DNA of 64,000 nucleotides, taken from the NCBI GenBank assembly GCA_036571765.1, contig BROE01000010.1, forward strand, positions 12,787,057 through 12,851,056. The letters run 5' to 3'. This DNA is from Plecoglossus altivelis (Eukaryota; Chordata; Actinopteri; Osmeriformes; Plecoglossidae). Shown here in pieces: positions 1 to 11,724 of the stretch. The notes beneath the pieces were generated by a model. The model was not told where the DNA came from and searched no databases. It was given only the letters and a program-made list of their open reading frames with translations. The translations under genes and the position numbers were made by a program. The number at the start of each line of letters is the position of its first letter. The stretch's first letter is position 1.

Positions 1-3000
1 AGATGCCATTATTGGGCTTTCAATCGGAGAAGGGAGCATTGGAAAGTATGTTTCCAACATCATAACAGGGAAATAAGGGTTTGTTCTCTTCAAGGGCATT
101 ATTGGGTAACAGCTAGCTATGTTTCTGATTCTTGGAATCTGGGTTCCACACATTGAGCTGAATAGGCATAATACCTGGGTCTTTATCAGTTTTATGACAT
201 CAGATTTATACGCTGGTGTGTGCAGGGAAGAGGCCAGCTCGATTTAAAGTCTTCTGTGCAGCCAGCCAGTAAGTCAGTCAGCTAGTCAGTCTGCCTGCTA
301 GTCAGAAAGTTAAGTTGCCAGTCTGCCAGCCAACCGACCAAATGGTCAGGCCAATCACTATGTCAGGCAGACAGACAGGAAAGCAGGCATGCTGCTAATC
401 GAGCAGTTAGTAAACACACTTTTTTCCCCCTTACATTTGATCCTAGTTTTCTCAGCTGTATTGAGCAGCACTTCCAGTGCACCTCTCCCATAAGCCCCCC
501 ATGAGATCTCATCTATGCAGAAACGAGAGAAGGGGGTACTATCAGAATGCTGCAACACTCCGCTGCTCACTGCTACATGCTGGGATGATTTAGAAAGTTC
601 TGACGAGGTCTTCACGAGGAAACGCGTGTGAACTTCCATGCAACATTTTGCACCTTCTCAATGTCTTAGCTGGCGTTTGCATTCTACTTTTGGTTCTACT
701 TCAGGTTCTACATGCATTTCCCCATGTTGCTGTATAGGTTCTATCACATTGTGTTTGGGTTCCCCTGAACTGAAGAGCAAGTTTATCTCCCTGAGCATCT
801 CGTCAGGGAGCGTTTCAGAATCCACTTCGTGTCTGATGGAAACACAATTATGCCTGACCTTTCTTCAGTACCAAGCAGCCAGCTCCCAGACAGGAGATAA
901 TTAAAGTGAAAATGAAATGCAACTCACTTTGTATAAACCCTGTCACTCCACTTCAGGAGATTCGGGTGGAGGTTGCCTACACACTCGTGTTGCAGGCGTG
1001 ACATTTACATGCCATTTGACAGACAAAGCCTTTCTCTAACAATGGGCGTATCCTACATCGACTGTTTCTGAGTATCCAAGGTATCTTCTATTAACAGAAA
1101 CATCTCTATTACCAGCCCTTCCCACCCTGTTCCTTACCCCCATACTTCCTCCTCACCCCTTCTAAGGTCTCTCTGCCCTCCTCCCGCCAACTCGTCCTCC
1201 CTCGTCCATCCTTCTCCTCCCCAGGTCTCAGGCATATCGTGCGTAAACGTTGCAATGAACACATCCAGCAAGGCACACATGTAGCTCTCCTAGCAGCATC
1301 TAATCTGTTCTTATCTCTGTGGAGCAGGATGACCTCTGACCCCAGATGTGGCGTTGCTCTTGGTCAGTCTGCCTGCCTGTTCTGCCATCATCCCTTCAAG
1401 CTCCTCAGGGCTCCGAACATACTGGGGCTTAACTCCTCATGGCGAGACAGCACAGTGGGTGTGTGTCTGTGTATCTGTGTTGTAGGGGCTACGTGTAGAT
1501 GTAGTGTAAAAGACCCAGAGCTAAAGAGTTTGAGAGAGGCTCAACAACAGCCACACACGCAAATACACACACCTACAGTACACAAAATCACCTGTAATGA
1601 TGTTCTAGTCAAACAATGGTGCAGAGGATCTAGGTTGTAATCGGATTCATTTTTGACATTTTCAAATTTGCCCAGGAAATCTATAATGGTTGGGGATTGG
1701 TTGGGCTGTTTTCTGCTTTCTACTCCTTGTCTGTTTCCAGGGAGACATATACTTATCCTGAGTGGGGTCAGGGGTCAAGATTTTCTGTTGTGCTTCCTTT
1801 TTATCAAGGCTCTCAAAGCTGTCATTTAATTTATTCTCCGAAGATACTAGAAGCAATTTTTCAAGCAAACCTTCCAGTCTTCCAGTAATTACAATTTTTC
1901 TCAATTACTTTGACTAATTTCTCGAATGAGTATTTGATTTTTTTTACAAAACAAGTTTGAATTGTAAATCTAAAACAGGTAGTTTCTTGTTCACAGCAGA
2001 TGTGAATTTCTCACTGTATTTATTTAAGATAATTGCACAATTGGCACAATTACTACTTCAACATGGCTTGATGATAAAAAAAACTGTTGATTCTCAATGA
2101 CTTGAGTTGATTCTCAGTGAACTGTGAAATAGAAATGTGTTTCTATGTAACATGTAATACAAACTCAATGTACAGAAGAGGCCTCAAATGTACACGTCCT
2201 TTTTCTGTCTGCGGAATGGGAAGAAATCAGTGTCAACATCTTCAGTTTAAGAGTCCACTGCAAATCCAACTCTTGTGTTCCTCAAGAAATATAATAATAA
2301 AATTATTATTATTATTTATTTGGAAATAACTGAAAAAGGAGCTGTGGTCTTTTTTCCAGAGCTGTAATTTGCACCCAAAAAAACAGTTTTGAGGTATTAA
2401 TTCAACATTCTAGGTGAGTCAAAGAATTCTGCAGACATGCAAAAGAGTTGTGATGTACTATGAAATATTTATTACAAATGCACATAGTTAAGGGAATGCT
2501 TAGATAAAAGCATTTTGAATGCTAAAGCTATTCAAAACACTAGATGAGATTATCAGGTATCACTGTCTTGCTTACTCCTCCTGAAGGTCAAGGCTGATAT
2601 AAACGGCTTGACAGGTCAAAGCACTGAGGAGAAATTCCCTTTTGTAAAATGTATTTTACACACAACATCATATGTACACATACATACATGAGTCTTTTTA
2701 TAAACCCACTCTGCTACGAATTCTTGTCTCATTTGTCGAACTTGTACGGTAGGTTCATAACTTTTATATTTTTGGACAAACGTCTACTGGAGGAAGTAAT
2801 CTAATGACAGTTCTGGTGAGAGGATTTTATCTCCACTCAAGTCTTGGGTAAGACATGCCCGGGAGCGCGAAATTGGCACGGCCACGCGCATTTAGAGGAC
2901 ATCACATCAGTGCAGCTTCGTGTGACCAGTCTGAAGACTCACCACTGACCTCCTGGAAAAGATATTTCCCATTCGAGAAGTAAAGTGCAATTTAAAGGAA

Positions 3001-3131
3001 AAGGAAACTATTTTAAATGGAGTCTTATCTGTTTGGCATGGATATCTGGCTCTTTAAAAAGGTATAGCCGGTTGAGAGTTCAAATCAACAGCTTTTTACG
3101 ACGCACCATTTCAATTCCAAACGCAAAAAGA
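1..3131. other. 5' intergenic region upstream of grpr
   Basis: No gene is recognised here. The stretch holds scattered simple repeats (a CAGT-rich stretch near 255-310), AT-rich DNA at 1880-2760, and the presumed promoter and 5' UTR of the GPCR at its right end. On the minus strand at 832-658 there is an open frame behind an AG acceptor-like site. I could not assign it to any family, so it is reported only as a finding. Confidence 0.5.
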
Positions 3132-5845
3132 ATGTCTGTTGAGGAGCCGGTGGATGACTCTTGGGACATGACAGATCAGTACCCAAATCTATCCGTTGCG
3201 CACGTAGACCTAACACTCCCCTCTGAGCAGTCGATGTGGTATACCGGGGTCGCCATCGCCGCCGTTTACGGTGTAATCATAACCGCTGGTCTCATTGGTA
3301 ACATAACGCTCATTAAGACCCTTTGCTCCACCAAGTCTGTAAGGAATGTACCAAATCTGTTCATGTCGAGTCTTGCGCTCGGGGACGTGCTCCTTTTGGT
3401 CACCTGCGCACCGGTGGATGCCAGTCGGTACCTTGCTGACGAGTGGCTGTTCGGTAGAGTTGGATGTAAACTCATACCGTTCATACAACTCACGTCGGTT
3501 GGCGTGTCGGTATTCACACTAACTGCGTTGTCCGCTGACAGGTAAGCAAAATTAGTCAAATGTGGTATGCTATGGAGACCGAAAATAATCTGCGTTCTAT
3601 TAGCTGTGAAGGAACGCGCACAAAGATGTAATTACAAATTGGACTCGCATAAAAGTGGCCTATATTTACGTTGTGAGGAGGAGACTTCGTAAGCGCTGCG
3701 GTAAACTGGCTGACATGGAATCAATTTCATACGGATTGCGCGTACGGATTGAAATGTGCAGGATCAAATCAGTTGATCCGATAGATGAGTTTGCAAATGA
3801 CAGCAACCACTTGACTTAGTTTATATACCTGAGCGTGAAATAGAACTATATGGCTGGGACAAGATATAGTACACACTGTGGTTATCATCGTCTTCATACA
3901 CAAAAGCACACACGCGAGCAAATACTCTCTCACAAATTCACACAGCAGAGTGCGTGATGTTAGTCATACTTGGTCAGTCCTTCATCATCATATGAGAGAC
4001 AGCTAGGTCCAGGGTTCAACTCTCTCCTGCTCCTCTTTCTTTGTCCAACTTCTTGCAGATGTATCAGTCTAAACAACCCTAACCCTAACCATATTTGTAG
4101 TAGGATAAAGTAGGTGCGTGTGTTTTGTCGGTGGGGGACAGTAAGCTTTGTGTTGAGGATGTCATATACTAGGAACATTTATGAACATTCACAAACATTT
4201 ATGAACGTAGGAACATATATGAACAGAGAGTCAAACAAGTCAAATAGCATGAATTTGTATAGCCCTGTCACAAAGGGCAGTAACATAACACAAAACAAAT
4301 TCACCCCTTTGTTATCCCTTCCCATCCCCTCTCTCTCAGGTACAGGGCCATAGTCCGGCCCATGGAGTTGCAGCCCTCTGGCGCCCCCCACGGGATCGTG
4401 ATGAGAGCTGCAGCCATCTGGCTGTTCTCCATGACGCTGGCCGTCCCCGAGGCCGTGTTCTCTGACCTGCACACGTTCCACGTCAACCGCACCAACGAGA
4501 GCTTTGTCACGTGCGCCCCCTACCCCAACACGGGCGAACTGCACCCCAAAATCCACTCCATGGTGTCGTTCCTCAGCCTCTACGTGCTGCCCCTGCTGGT
4601 CATCACCGTGTACTACTTTTTCATCGCTAGGAGCCTAATGCTGAGCACTCGCAACATGCCTGTTGAGGGCAACGTACACGTCAGGAGACAGGTGAGGTGA
4701 CCGTGTTGCGTCATGCGAATTGGTCTACGATGTGAAATGTTCTTGTAAAAGTAAACTAGCTTTTTGCCTACTTGGCAAAAAATTGTGTCTCCCCTCCTTC
4801 TCCCAGATAGAGTCGAGGAAGCGTTTAGCCAAGACGGTTCTGGTGTTTGTAGGTTTATTTGCTGTCTGCTGGCTACCCAGTCACGTCGTCTACCTGTATC
4901 GCTCCTACCACTATGGACAGGTACACCCTCCAGCCCTAACCCAACACACCTACCTTAACCTTGGCCCTAACCCAACAAGTGAAGTGAAGTGACATATTGT
5001 CAAGTATGGTTACCCATACTCAAAATTTACCTCTGCATTTAACCCATCCAAGTGCACACACAGTAGTGAGTAGTGGGCAACCGCACACACAGTGAACATA
5101 CACCCAGAGCAGTGGGCAGCTATTGCTCCAGCACCTAGGAAGCAATTGGGGGTTCGGTGCCATGCTCAAGGGCACCTCAGTCATGGTATCAAAGGCAGAG
5201 AGGGTGCTGTTTATTCACAATCCCCACCTTCAATTCCTGCCGGTGCGAGAATCAAACCAGCAACGTGAAGGTTACAAGCCCAACTCCCTAACCATTAGGC
5301 CACGACTTCCCCACAGCCCAACTCCCTAACAAACCTACCTTAAAACTGGCCCTGGCCAGCACATCTATCTTAACCCTAACCCAACACACCTACCTTAACT
5401 CTGGCCTCAATCCTACACATCTACTGTAACCCTGGCCCAAATCATACATACTAGATAAATACTAATACACCCCATCTCCAGCCCCATACCCACCCCCGAA
5501 ACCTCAATGACCAAGCAAGCACCTCCAATAAGTGCCCTCTCTTCCCTGTCTCCCCTCAAGGTGGACACTTCCTTGGCCCACTTCCTGTGCAGCGTTGTGG
5601 CTCGCGTCTTGGCCTTCACCAATTCCTGTGTGAACCCCTTTGCCCTCTACCTCCTCAGCAGAAGCTTCCAGAAGCAGTTCAATGAGCAGCTGTGCTGCTG
5701 CTGCCGAGCCCTGATCAAGCGAAGGTCCCTGGCGGCTGTGCGCAATAACACACACCTCACCTCATTGCGCAGCACGCGCCACTCTGTCGCCAGCCTCAGC
5801 CTGGGCAACGGCAACAAGCCTGGCTGCCAGGAAGACTGTGTGTAG
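3132..5845 (+). CDS. grpr: gastrin-releasing peptide receptor (bombesin receptor family GPCR)
   Basis: Class A GPCR that binds gastrin-releasing peptide/bombesin-like peptides at the plasma membrane; the family signals through Gq and phospholipase C. Coding exons are 3132-3541, 4340-4691, 4807-4920 and 5561-5845, all with GT/AG borders and matching phases, giving 386 aa (human about 384). Visible features are an extracellular N-terminus with an NLS glycosylation site, seven hydrophobic segments, DRY at 136-138 after TM3, the ECL2 stretch AVPEAVFSDLH, the long conserved run around IESRKRLAKTVLVFVG in ICL3/TM6, NPFALY at 317-322 in TM7, and a CCCC palmitoylation cluster in the tail. I chose the ATG at 3132 because it gives a family-like N-terminus; the frame is open further upstream without another good ATG. 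GRPR is favoured over NMBR or BRS3 by TM2-TM7 similarity and synteny. The intron at 4921-5560 is extra compared with the human gene. Confidence 0.95.
4979..5313 (-). mobile_element. tRNA-derived SINE in grpr intron 3
   Basis: Read on the minus strand from about 5313, the sequence starts like a tRNA gene. It has a polymerase III A box (TGGCCTAATGG) and, about 40 bases on, a B box (GGTTTGATTCT), followed by a SINE body. It ends near 4979 in a CTTCACTTCAC tail. This layout is typical of widespread fish tRNA-derived SINEs. I found no clear target-site duplication. The flanks carry degenerate CCCTAACCCAACACACCTACCTT repeats. The element lies in the intron that splits the TM6-TM7 coding segment of grpr. 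Confidence 0.7.
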
Positions 5846-7412
5846 GTGAGGGGTGGGGGTGAGGTGGAGGGGACGACGACTGTGCTTGGTGTGTGGTTAG
5901 GGAGATGGGCGATGTGTGGGAGATGGGTGATTGTGTGTCCAGGTGCCGTTTCCTGGCCGTGTGTGTGTCTGTATGTCTTGGCTGTTTTATCTGAGCATTT
6001 CTATTTTGCTTTGCCACTTGCTGTGATTTCTCTCAGATTGGAAAGCTGAGTCACAAATATACATTTATTCTGTCTTGTGTTAGTCTTTCCTTCATTAGCT
6101 AATGTGATTGTTATACATCATTGTGATGGAATTTTCTACCTAGAGATATTTTAAATATGTGACATAATTGTGTATTGAATTGCATGGATAAACATATTTT
6201 TAAAAGTATTTCGTGTATATTTTACAACACATTTAAAAAGAAAGGACACCTGACTAGAAGATTGGCAGTTGTGGTTGGAAATTAAGGGTATGCATTAAGT
6301 ACATGTTCAGTATTTGTAAAGCGGTCCGCTTAACCTTGGCGATCTGATTCGCTAAGCTCCACAATGAAACAACCCTGATTAGCATACCGAATGTGATTGG
6401 CTGCGACAAGGCTTGACATGCAGATCAGGAGCCAAGCTTTCATTGTGCATTATGTAAACTACGTGCTGATGTAATTCCTGCAAATACCTATGGGGTGCTC
6501 TGTGTCAAGGAGGTTACTTAGTTTAAGTGTACTTTTCTTGTTTAAAAACTTTATTCAGGTGATACCATTGTGTGTTCATCGGTAATTCAAGTTATACTTC
6601 TAATGTAACGTGTTATTTATTGGCAGGAATCCAAGATTGCACACATCAGGTTTTGGTTTTGTTGATAAAGTCAAGACGTGGGACTATAGACAAGGCCTTG
6701 TAGTCATTGTACTTAGTAACATAGTATTTAGTGTGCAGGTGTCTGTGACTGTGAGATAGCTCTCGAAGCTCATTTGCATGTCGGCCATCTTGTCAGTGCT
6801 GAGTTTACCTTGGTGTGGAACTAGACGACAGTACCCTATAGGAGGGAACAGAGCATTGTCTTGATAAAGATACTGTCAAAACCACTTAATGTGCCTCTTT
6901 GTATTATTGCGTGTCTGCGTCTGTGTGCGCAAGCACACGTTAGAATCTATAAGACAGTCAGTGTATGTGGTGCGCAGTTGTGCATACGTCTGCTCTACTA
7001 CGTGTCACAGAGAGAGCGAAAGAGACGGGGAACAGGAAAACCAGCAGAATTCAGTTGCATCTATCAACATCTTGATTTTTTTTCACACTTGACCCCTTCC
7101 CCTCCCCACTACAGATGGAGTTAAAGAGGAAAACAAAATGAAATTGAAAATGAAATCGCAAGTATTGAAATAGAAAAGTTGTTGAGTGCTGTTGGGCTGG
7201 GTCTGAGTGAGAAGAGCATTTCACTCTCGTGCAGGAAAATAGGAAACAGCTCGTATGATTTTTTTTTTTTACTTAGATGGAAAGACACACACATACGCAC
7301 AAACGCACAAACATATATGTTGATCAATTGGCAGATAACTTTTTTTTTGGAACGGCTTACAGACATTTTTGTGGTCTCACTTTACTCTTAACATGTTACA
7401 CAATCGCCCTGC

Positions 7413-7566
7413 GACTTGCTGGCCTTAGTCCAGGGTGTACCCCGCCTATGGCCCGAAAGCTACTGGGTTAGGCTCCAGTCACCCGTGACCCCAAAATGGG
7501 ATTGCATAGCCGCTATGCAATCCCTCCCAGGGATTAGCAGTAGACAATGGATGGATGGATGGATGA
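7413..7566 (+). mobile_element. 3' fragment of a non-LTR retrotransposon with ATGG tail
   Basis: The fragment reads CCAGGGTGTACCCCGCCT, then GTTAGGCTCCAGTCACCC, and ends in a run of GGAT/ATGG units near 7549-7566. This is the familiar 3' end shared by many fish non-LTR elements (RTE/Rex-like tails). Only the last about 150 bases are present, as expected from 5'-truncated reverse transcription. A short inverted segment (GGGATTGCATAG ... CTATGCAATCCC) interrupts the body. Confidence 0.6.
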
Positions 7567-10500
7567 ACGTTACACAATCTACAAAACCACACACGCAGTG
7601 CACAAAACACCTCCTGTATCCTGCAAAGTGAAGTGATGATGACGTCCCTCATCCTGTTTGTATGTGTGTCTTGTATTTTTGTGTACTTCTCTTCCCATCT
7701 GTGTTCTCCTCACCATCAATGGCCTACTGCATTCAGGTGTCTGTCTGATTGGCTGGCGTCACCACTCCCCTGTTACCAGCGCTACTCTCTCGACCAATCA
7801 ACCGTCTGTCCGTCTACATTTAAACCCTGACTAGTGTCTTGTTTTAGAGAGTCTCGAGTGCGTTTGTGGTCGACTTTTTTCCGTAACTAGTTATTGATGT
7901 CTTTCAAGACCACTGTTAAATGTTATCACCCTTCTGTTTTGTTAGCGATTTATTTCTGTTTGTGCCGATAAACGGTGTTGTGCTTTTCGTTGTTGTTGGT
8001 TAAAAAAAAAGACAAAAAAGTTCAGTCGCACAGGGGCTTTGGGACAGGCAAGTTGCCTATGGGCATGCACCCCAATCACGGAGCTAACCTAGGTTAAACC
8101 CATAGGAATGGGACGTGTGTCACCCATGTATGTTTTTGGCAGGGACGTTCTTGGTTAGGTTGGATTTTTTTGTCAAATTTTTCTTAGGCATTTTCCATAG
8201 TTCAATTGTACAATGTGGTCTGTTCACTTTAAAAAAATATGTATATATATATATACATATATGTGTGTGTGTATATGCAAGTTTCACGCCCATACTCGGT
8301 ATCCTTGTGAAACAAACATGTTCGAGCAGTGTTGTAGCCTTTCGCCCACAAGAGGCTCATAGCACTACAGAATACATTTATCAAAATCACCCCTTTCACC
8401 ACATTGTTTTGTGCTACAACTAGCAGGTCTTAAGGCAAACATACAGTTGAAACCAAACTTTTCTTATTTTCTCCACGGGGCATATACAGTATACATCGAA
8501 GTTGTGTGAAACAAAAGAGAAATCGTGTCAAGTGCAGCAAACTTTTCCCTCTCTCTTCCCCGCTTACGTTCTGTTGTCGAGTCAACGAACAAGCAATAAG
8601 CTGTGAATAGGATAGCCACGGCAAAAGGAGCTAAGCGATGCATTCTATTACAACCAATAAACTGTAGGCCTACTTCACTCCAAACAAAGAAAGTCAATAA
8701 ATACATGGGAGTGCAGATCTGTGATCAGTAGGGTTGTGTCAGTGAGGTAATGAGTGTTATTTGCAATGTGCGTGTTGAATGCTGAAAAATACGGATTTCG
8801 TTTCTTGTCTTACTGAGTATCGGTTTCAATAATCATGCATTCTGTGTTATTTTGGCGTGTCAGCGTAACACGGGGTCAGGTAGGACGCCGTGGAGAAGGA
8901 GCCAGGAGTCTAAAAGCAAAGAGTTTACTTGAGAAAGACCGTAACAAATCTGGAAACATCAGACAACTTGACCAACTTACCGCCTCAAATACCAAACAAG
9001 ACACATGAAAACAACAACACTAACGAAACCATTTAACCTGTTGAGGCAGAAAACGGTAACACACAAGGTAAAGCAAACGTGGCTGTGACAGCTAGCAATG
9101 AACAAAAACCTTCACCCGTTCAAGGCCCTGTCTGTTGTTGAAATAGTTTGTTTTTCATTCCTTTCAATTCAATTTCAATTCGGTGAGCGTAAGCTTTCGT
9201 CTCAAACATCCATTTATTGATACGTGGCCTGTCACAGTAGTGGTATACGTGGAGCAGGGTTAGAGTTTGCATCATGTTGCTGCATCTGAACTACACACAC
9301 CAGCAGAGTTGGGTAGGGCTGTGTCGCCTTCTAGACAAGGGAAGGGGTTAGGGGTTGGAATTGGGTCAGTGTCAGGCCCTCTGATGCTCTGTGCCAGGGT
9401 AAAGTTAGGTTTTGGTCCCCTTGTGTGTCTGGCCTCCACAAATCTGCACTAAAGTCCCTATTAGGAGCTTGGTGAAGAAGAGAGACTGCAGCCACCTTCT
9501 GTGTGACAAGTTAGTGTCATAACTCTGCCATAATGAAGGTGGTTTGTTTAAAAACTGTGTGTGTGTGACGCATGTCAGTGTGTGTGTGTTTGGTATGCAG
9601 CCAGAGCTCACACCTGCATCAAATCAATGATATACAAAACATGTCGGCCTGGCAGTGCCACACTTGTTATAATTCACACACAGGAAGACACACAGAAAGG
9701 GTGTGAGTCTTGTGCTTGTGTGACTCACCACACACGAGCATACACAGTAACATATGTACACACACACACTCTCACACATGCGCACACATGCTCAACAAAA
9801 GTTATTTTGGCAAAATTGTTGCCTGCTTTGTTCTCACTAACAGTGTTTGAGTGCTATCCTTCTCTCTGCCTGTTTCCATGCTGACAATAAGCAGAAATGG
9901 TTGGCGTCAGAGTTGGAACTATCAGATTTTTACAGTTGCTAGGACCTGTTGCTTCAGTGTTTGGTCCCATTTTTAAAACACTTTTTCTCATTCCCCCCCC
10001 CCCAAAAGGTAGCATCACATAATTTTTCTTCACTGAAAATCTTTTCATAAAATAAGAATGGCACAATCATTCACGGAAGTGCAGCTTACGGAAATTAATC
10101 AGGCATAATGCAATATGCATTAGTATGACATTTTGTGAGGACATTTGTGAGTCCCAAATACAATTCAGTCAGTTTTTCACACCATCTAAAGATACAGTAA
10201 CAATGCTAGGCAACCATGTCTGCTTCATCTGGCCATACGTGCTCAACCAAGTCACATATCATGTCATATTGGGCGACACTTTTGAGGGAACAAACCTTTT
10301 GCATGCCTGGACCATTCCGGAGTCTTCAGCTGACATGTCCAGGCAACATGCTTTCCGAAACAAATGTATCCATTGCATTAAAAGTGTTAGGTTCGGAATG
10401 TGTTTTGAAATTTCTGTTGAAATCTAGCAACAACAAAAAAAGGAAGGAGATGGGGGGGATTCATTTTGCCAAGAAAATGAATGAGACATGACGAGAGGTG

Positions 10501-10738
10501 ATGCGGGAAATTGGAGGCTGGGTTGGCAGCTGGTACGATGTTCTGTTCCCCGTCTGCTGTCAGTGCTGTAGGGCTTAGAACATTCCAGATCAGAGGCATT
10601 GAACCACCACACACAGAAGTCCCAAACATACTCTAACACACAAAAATTGCCGCCTTCTACAGCCGAATCCACTGATTTATCTGTCCATTGTGGATCAGTA
10701 CTCTTATTTTGTCTTTTACTAGGTGGGTTAGATACTTA

Positions 10739-10740
<2 letters not shown>

Positions 10741-10804
<64 letters not shown>
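10741..10804. repeat. (GT)n microsatellite
   Basis: About 32 uninterrupted GT dinucleotides, followed by a degenerate GT/GC stretch. It is expected to be polymorphic in length, and the open frames over it are repeat artefacts. Confidence 0.95.
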
Positions 10805-10810
<6 letters not shown>

Positions 10811-11724
10811 GTGCACGTGTGCGCGCTTGTGTGTGTGTGATGTCTGCGTTGTTCCCAGAGGAGTCCTTTTAGAAACTCTGTGGCTTGTTCTCACCTAAAG
10901 ACAGGAAGGGACAGAACCCACTCTCTCCCTCCTAGACTCACACACATACACACACATCGACTTATATACAGTATATATACCTTTATAACAGTACGACTCA
11001 GACATGTTTGGCATATTATGAAAGGACAATCCAATAGGGAAAAATGTCATTCTATCTCTTTTTTCCTCTGGCTACCCTTCCCTCTCTTACTCGGGTCACT
11101 TTCTCTCCTGACAACCCTCCGTCTCTCGCTCTCCCTCCCTTTAACCTTCCCTCTCCTGCCAGGCTGGTATGTGTTGTGGTTGAGGTGTCCAGATGAGGAC
11201 CCCCTCCTCCCCACCTGCACTGCCCAAGGTGAAGCCTGGGGCACACCAGCAGGTTCCACATCCATTAGTGCACACTCTGGCACTTGGATGAAGACCAACA
11301 GCAATTTCCTGACAACACACTATACACGCATATAGGTTTACCAGCACAGTTGGACAGACATTTACATTTGTGAGTCTGGGTTGTGTTAGTGTCCAAGAGG
11401 GGAACGCCCACATTTTGGAGAAAGCAGGCATGGAGATGGTGGCGCTAACATGCAAGGGAATGTGTTTCTGTGCCGCTCACACGTTTCTGCGGAAGTATCT
11501 ATGATACATGCATTTAAAAAACAAAACAGTATTTTGGCATTTGTACATGACAAGGTTGATGAACGTAGCTAACTTATTTTGTATCAAATTACTTCAGTGT
11601 CTTGTAGTTTAATACTACAGTAATGTGTAGTTTAAAATACTGTAAAACACTTTGTTTATGTGATGACATCATAAAAATGCTGCCTGATTGGTGATAATCA
11701 CATTTGCTCAGAGTTGTTGAAATC

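Larger units (their letters stand above)
5846..11712. other. intergenic region between grpr and the LINE
   Basis: No coding gene is recognised. The first few hundred bases are presumably the grpr 3' UTR. The region also contains a LINE-tail fragment (7413-7566), a (GT)n tract (10741-10804), a TA/GT microsatellite near 8230-8275, and a C9 run near 9996-10004. Open frames here are short, unlike any family I know, and mostly sit on CA/GT repeats. Confidence 0.6.

Noticed and set aside
4077..4091. CCCTAACCCTAACC as interstitial telomere repeat
   Set aside because: Only two units; similar CCCTAACCC words recur in grpr intron 3 as part of another degenerate repeat.
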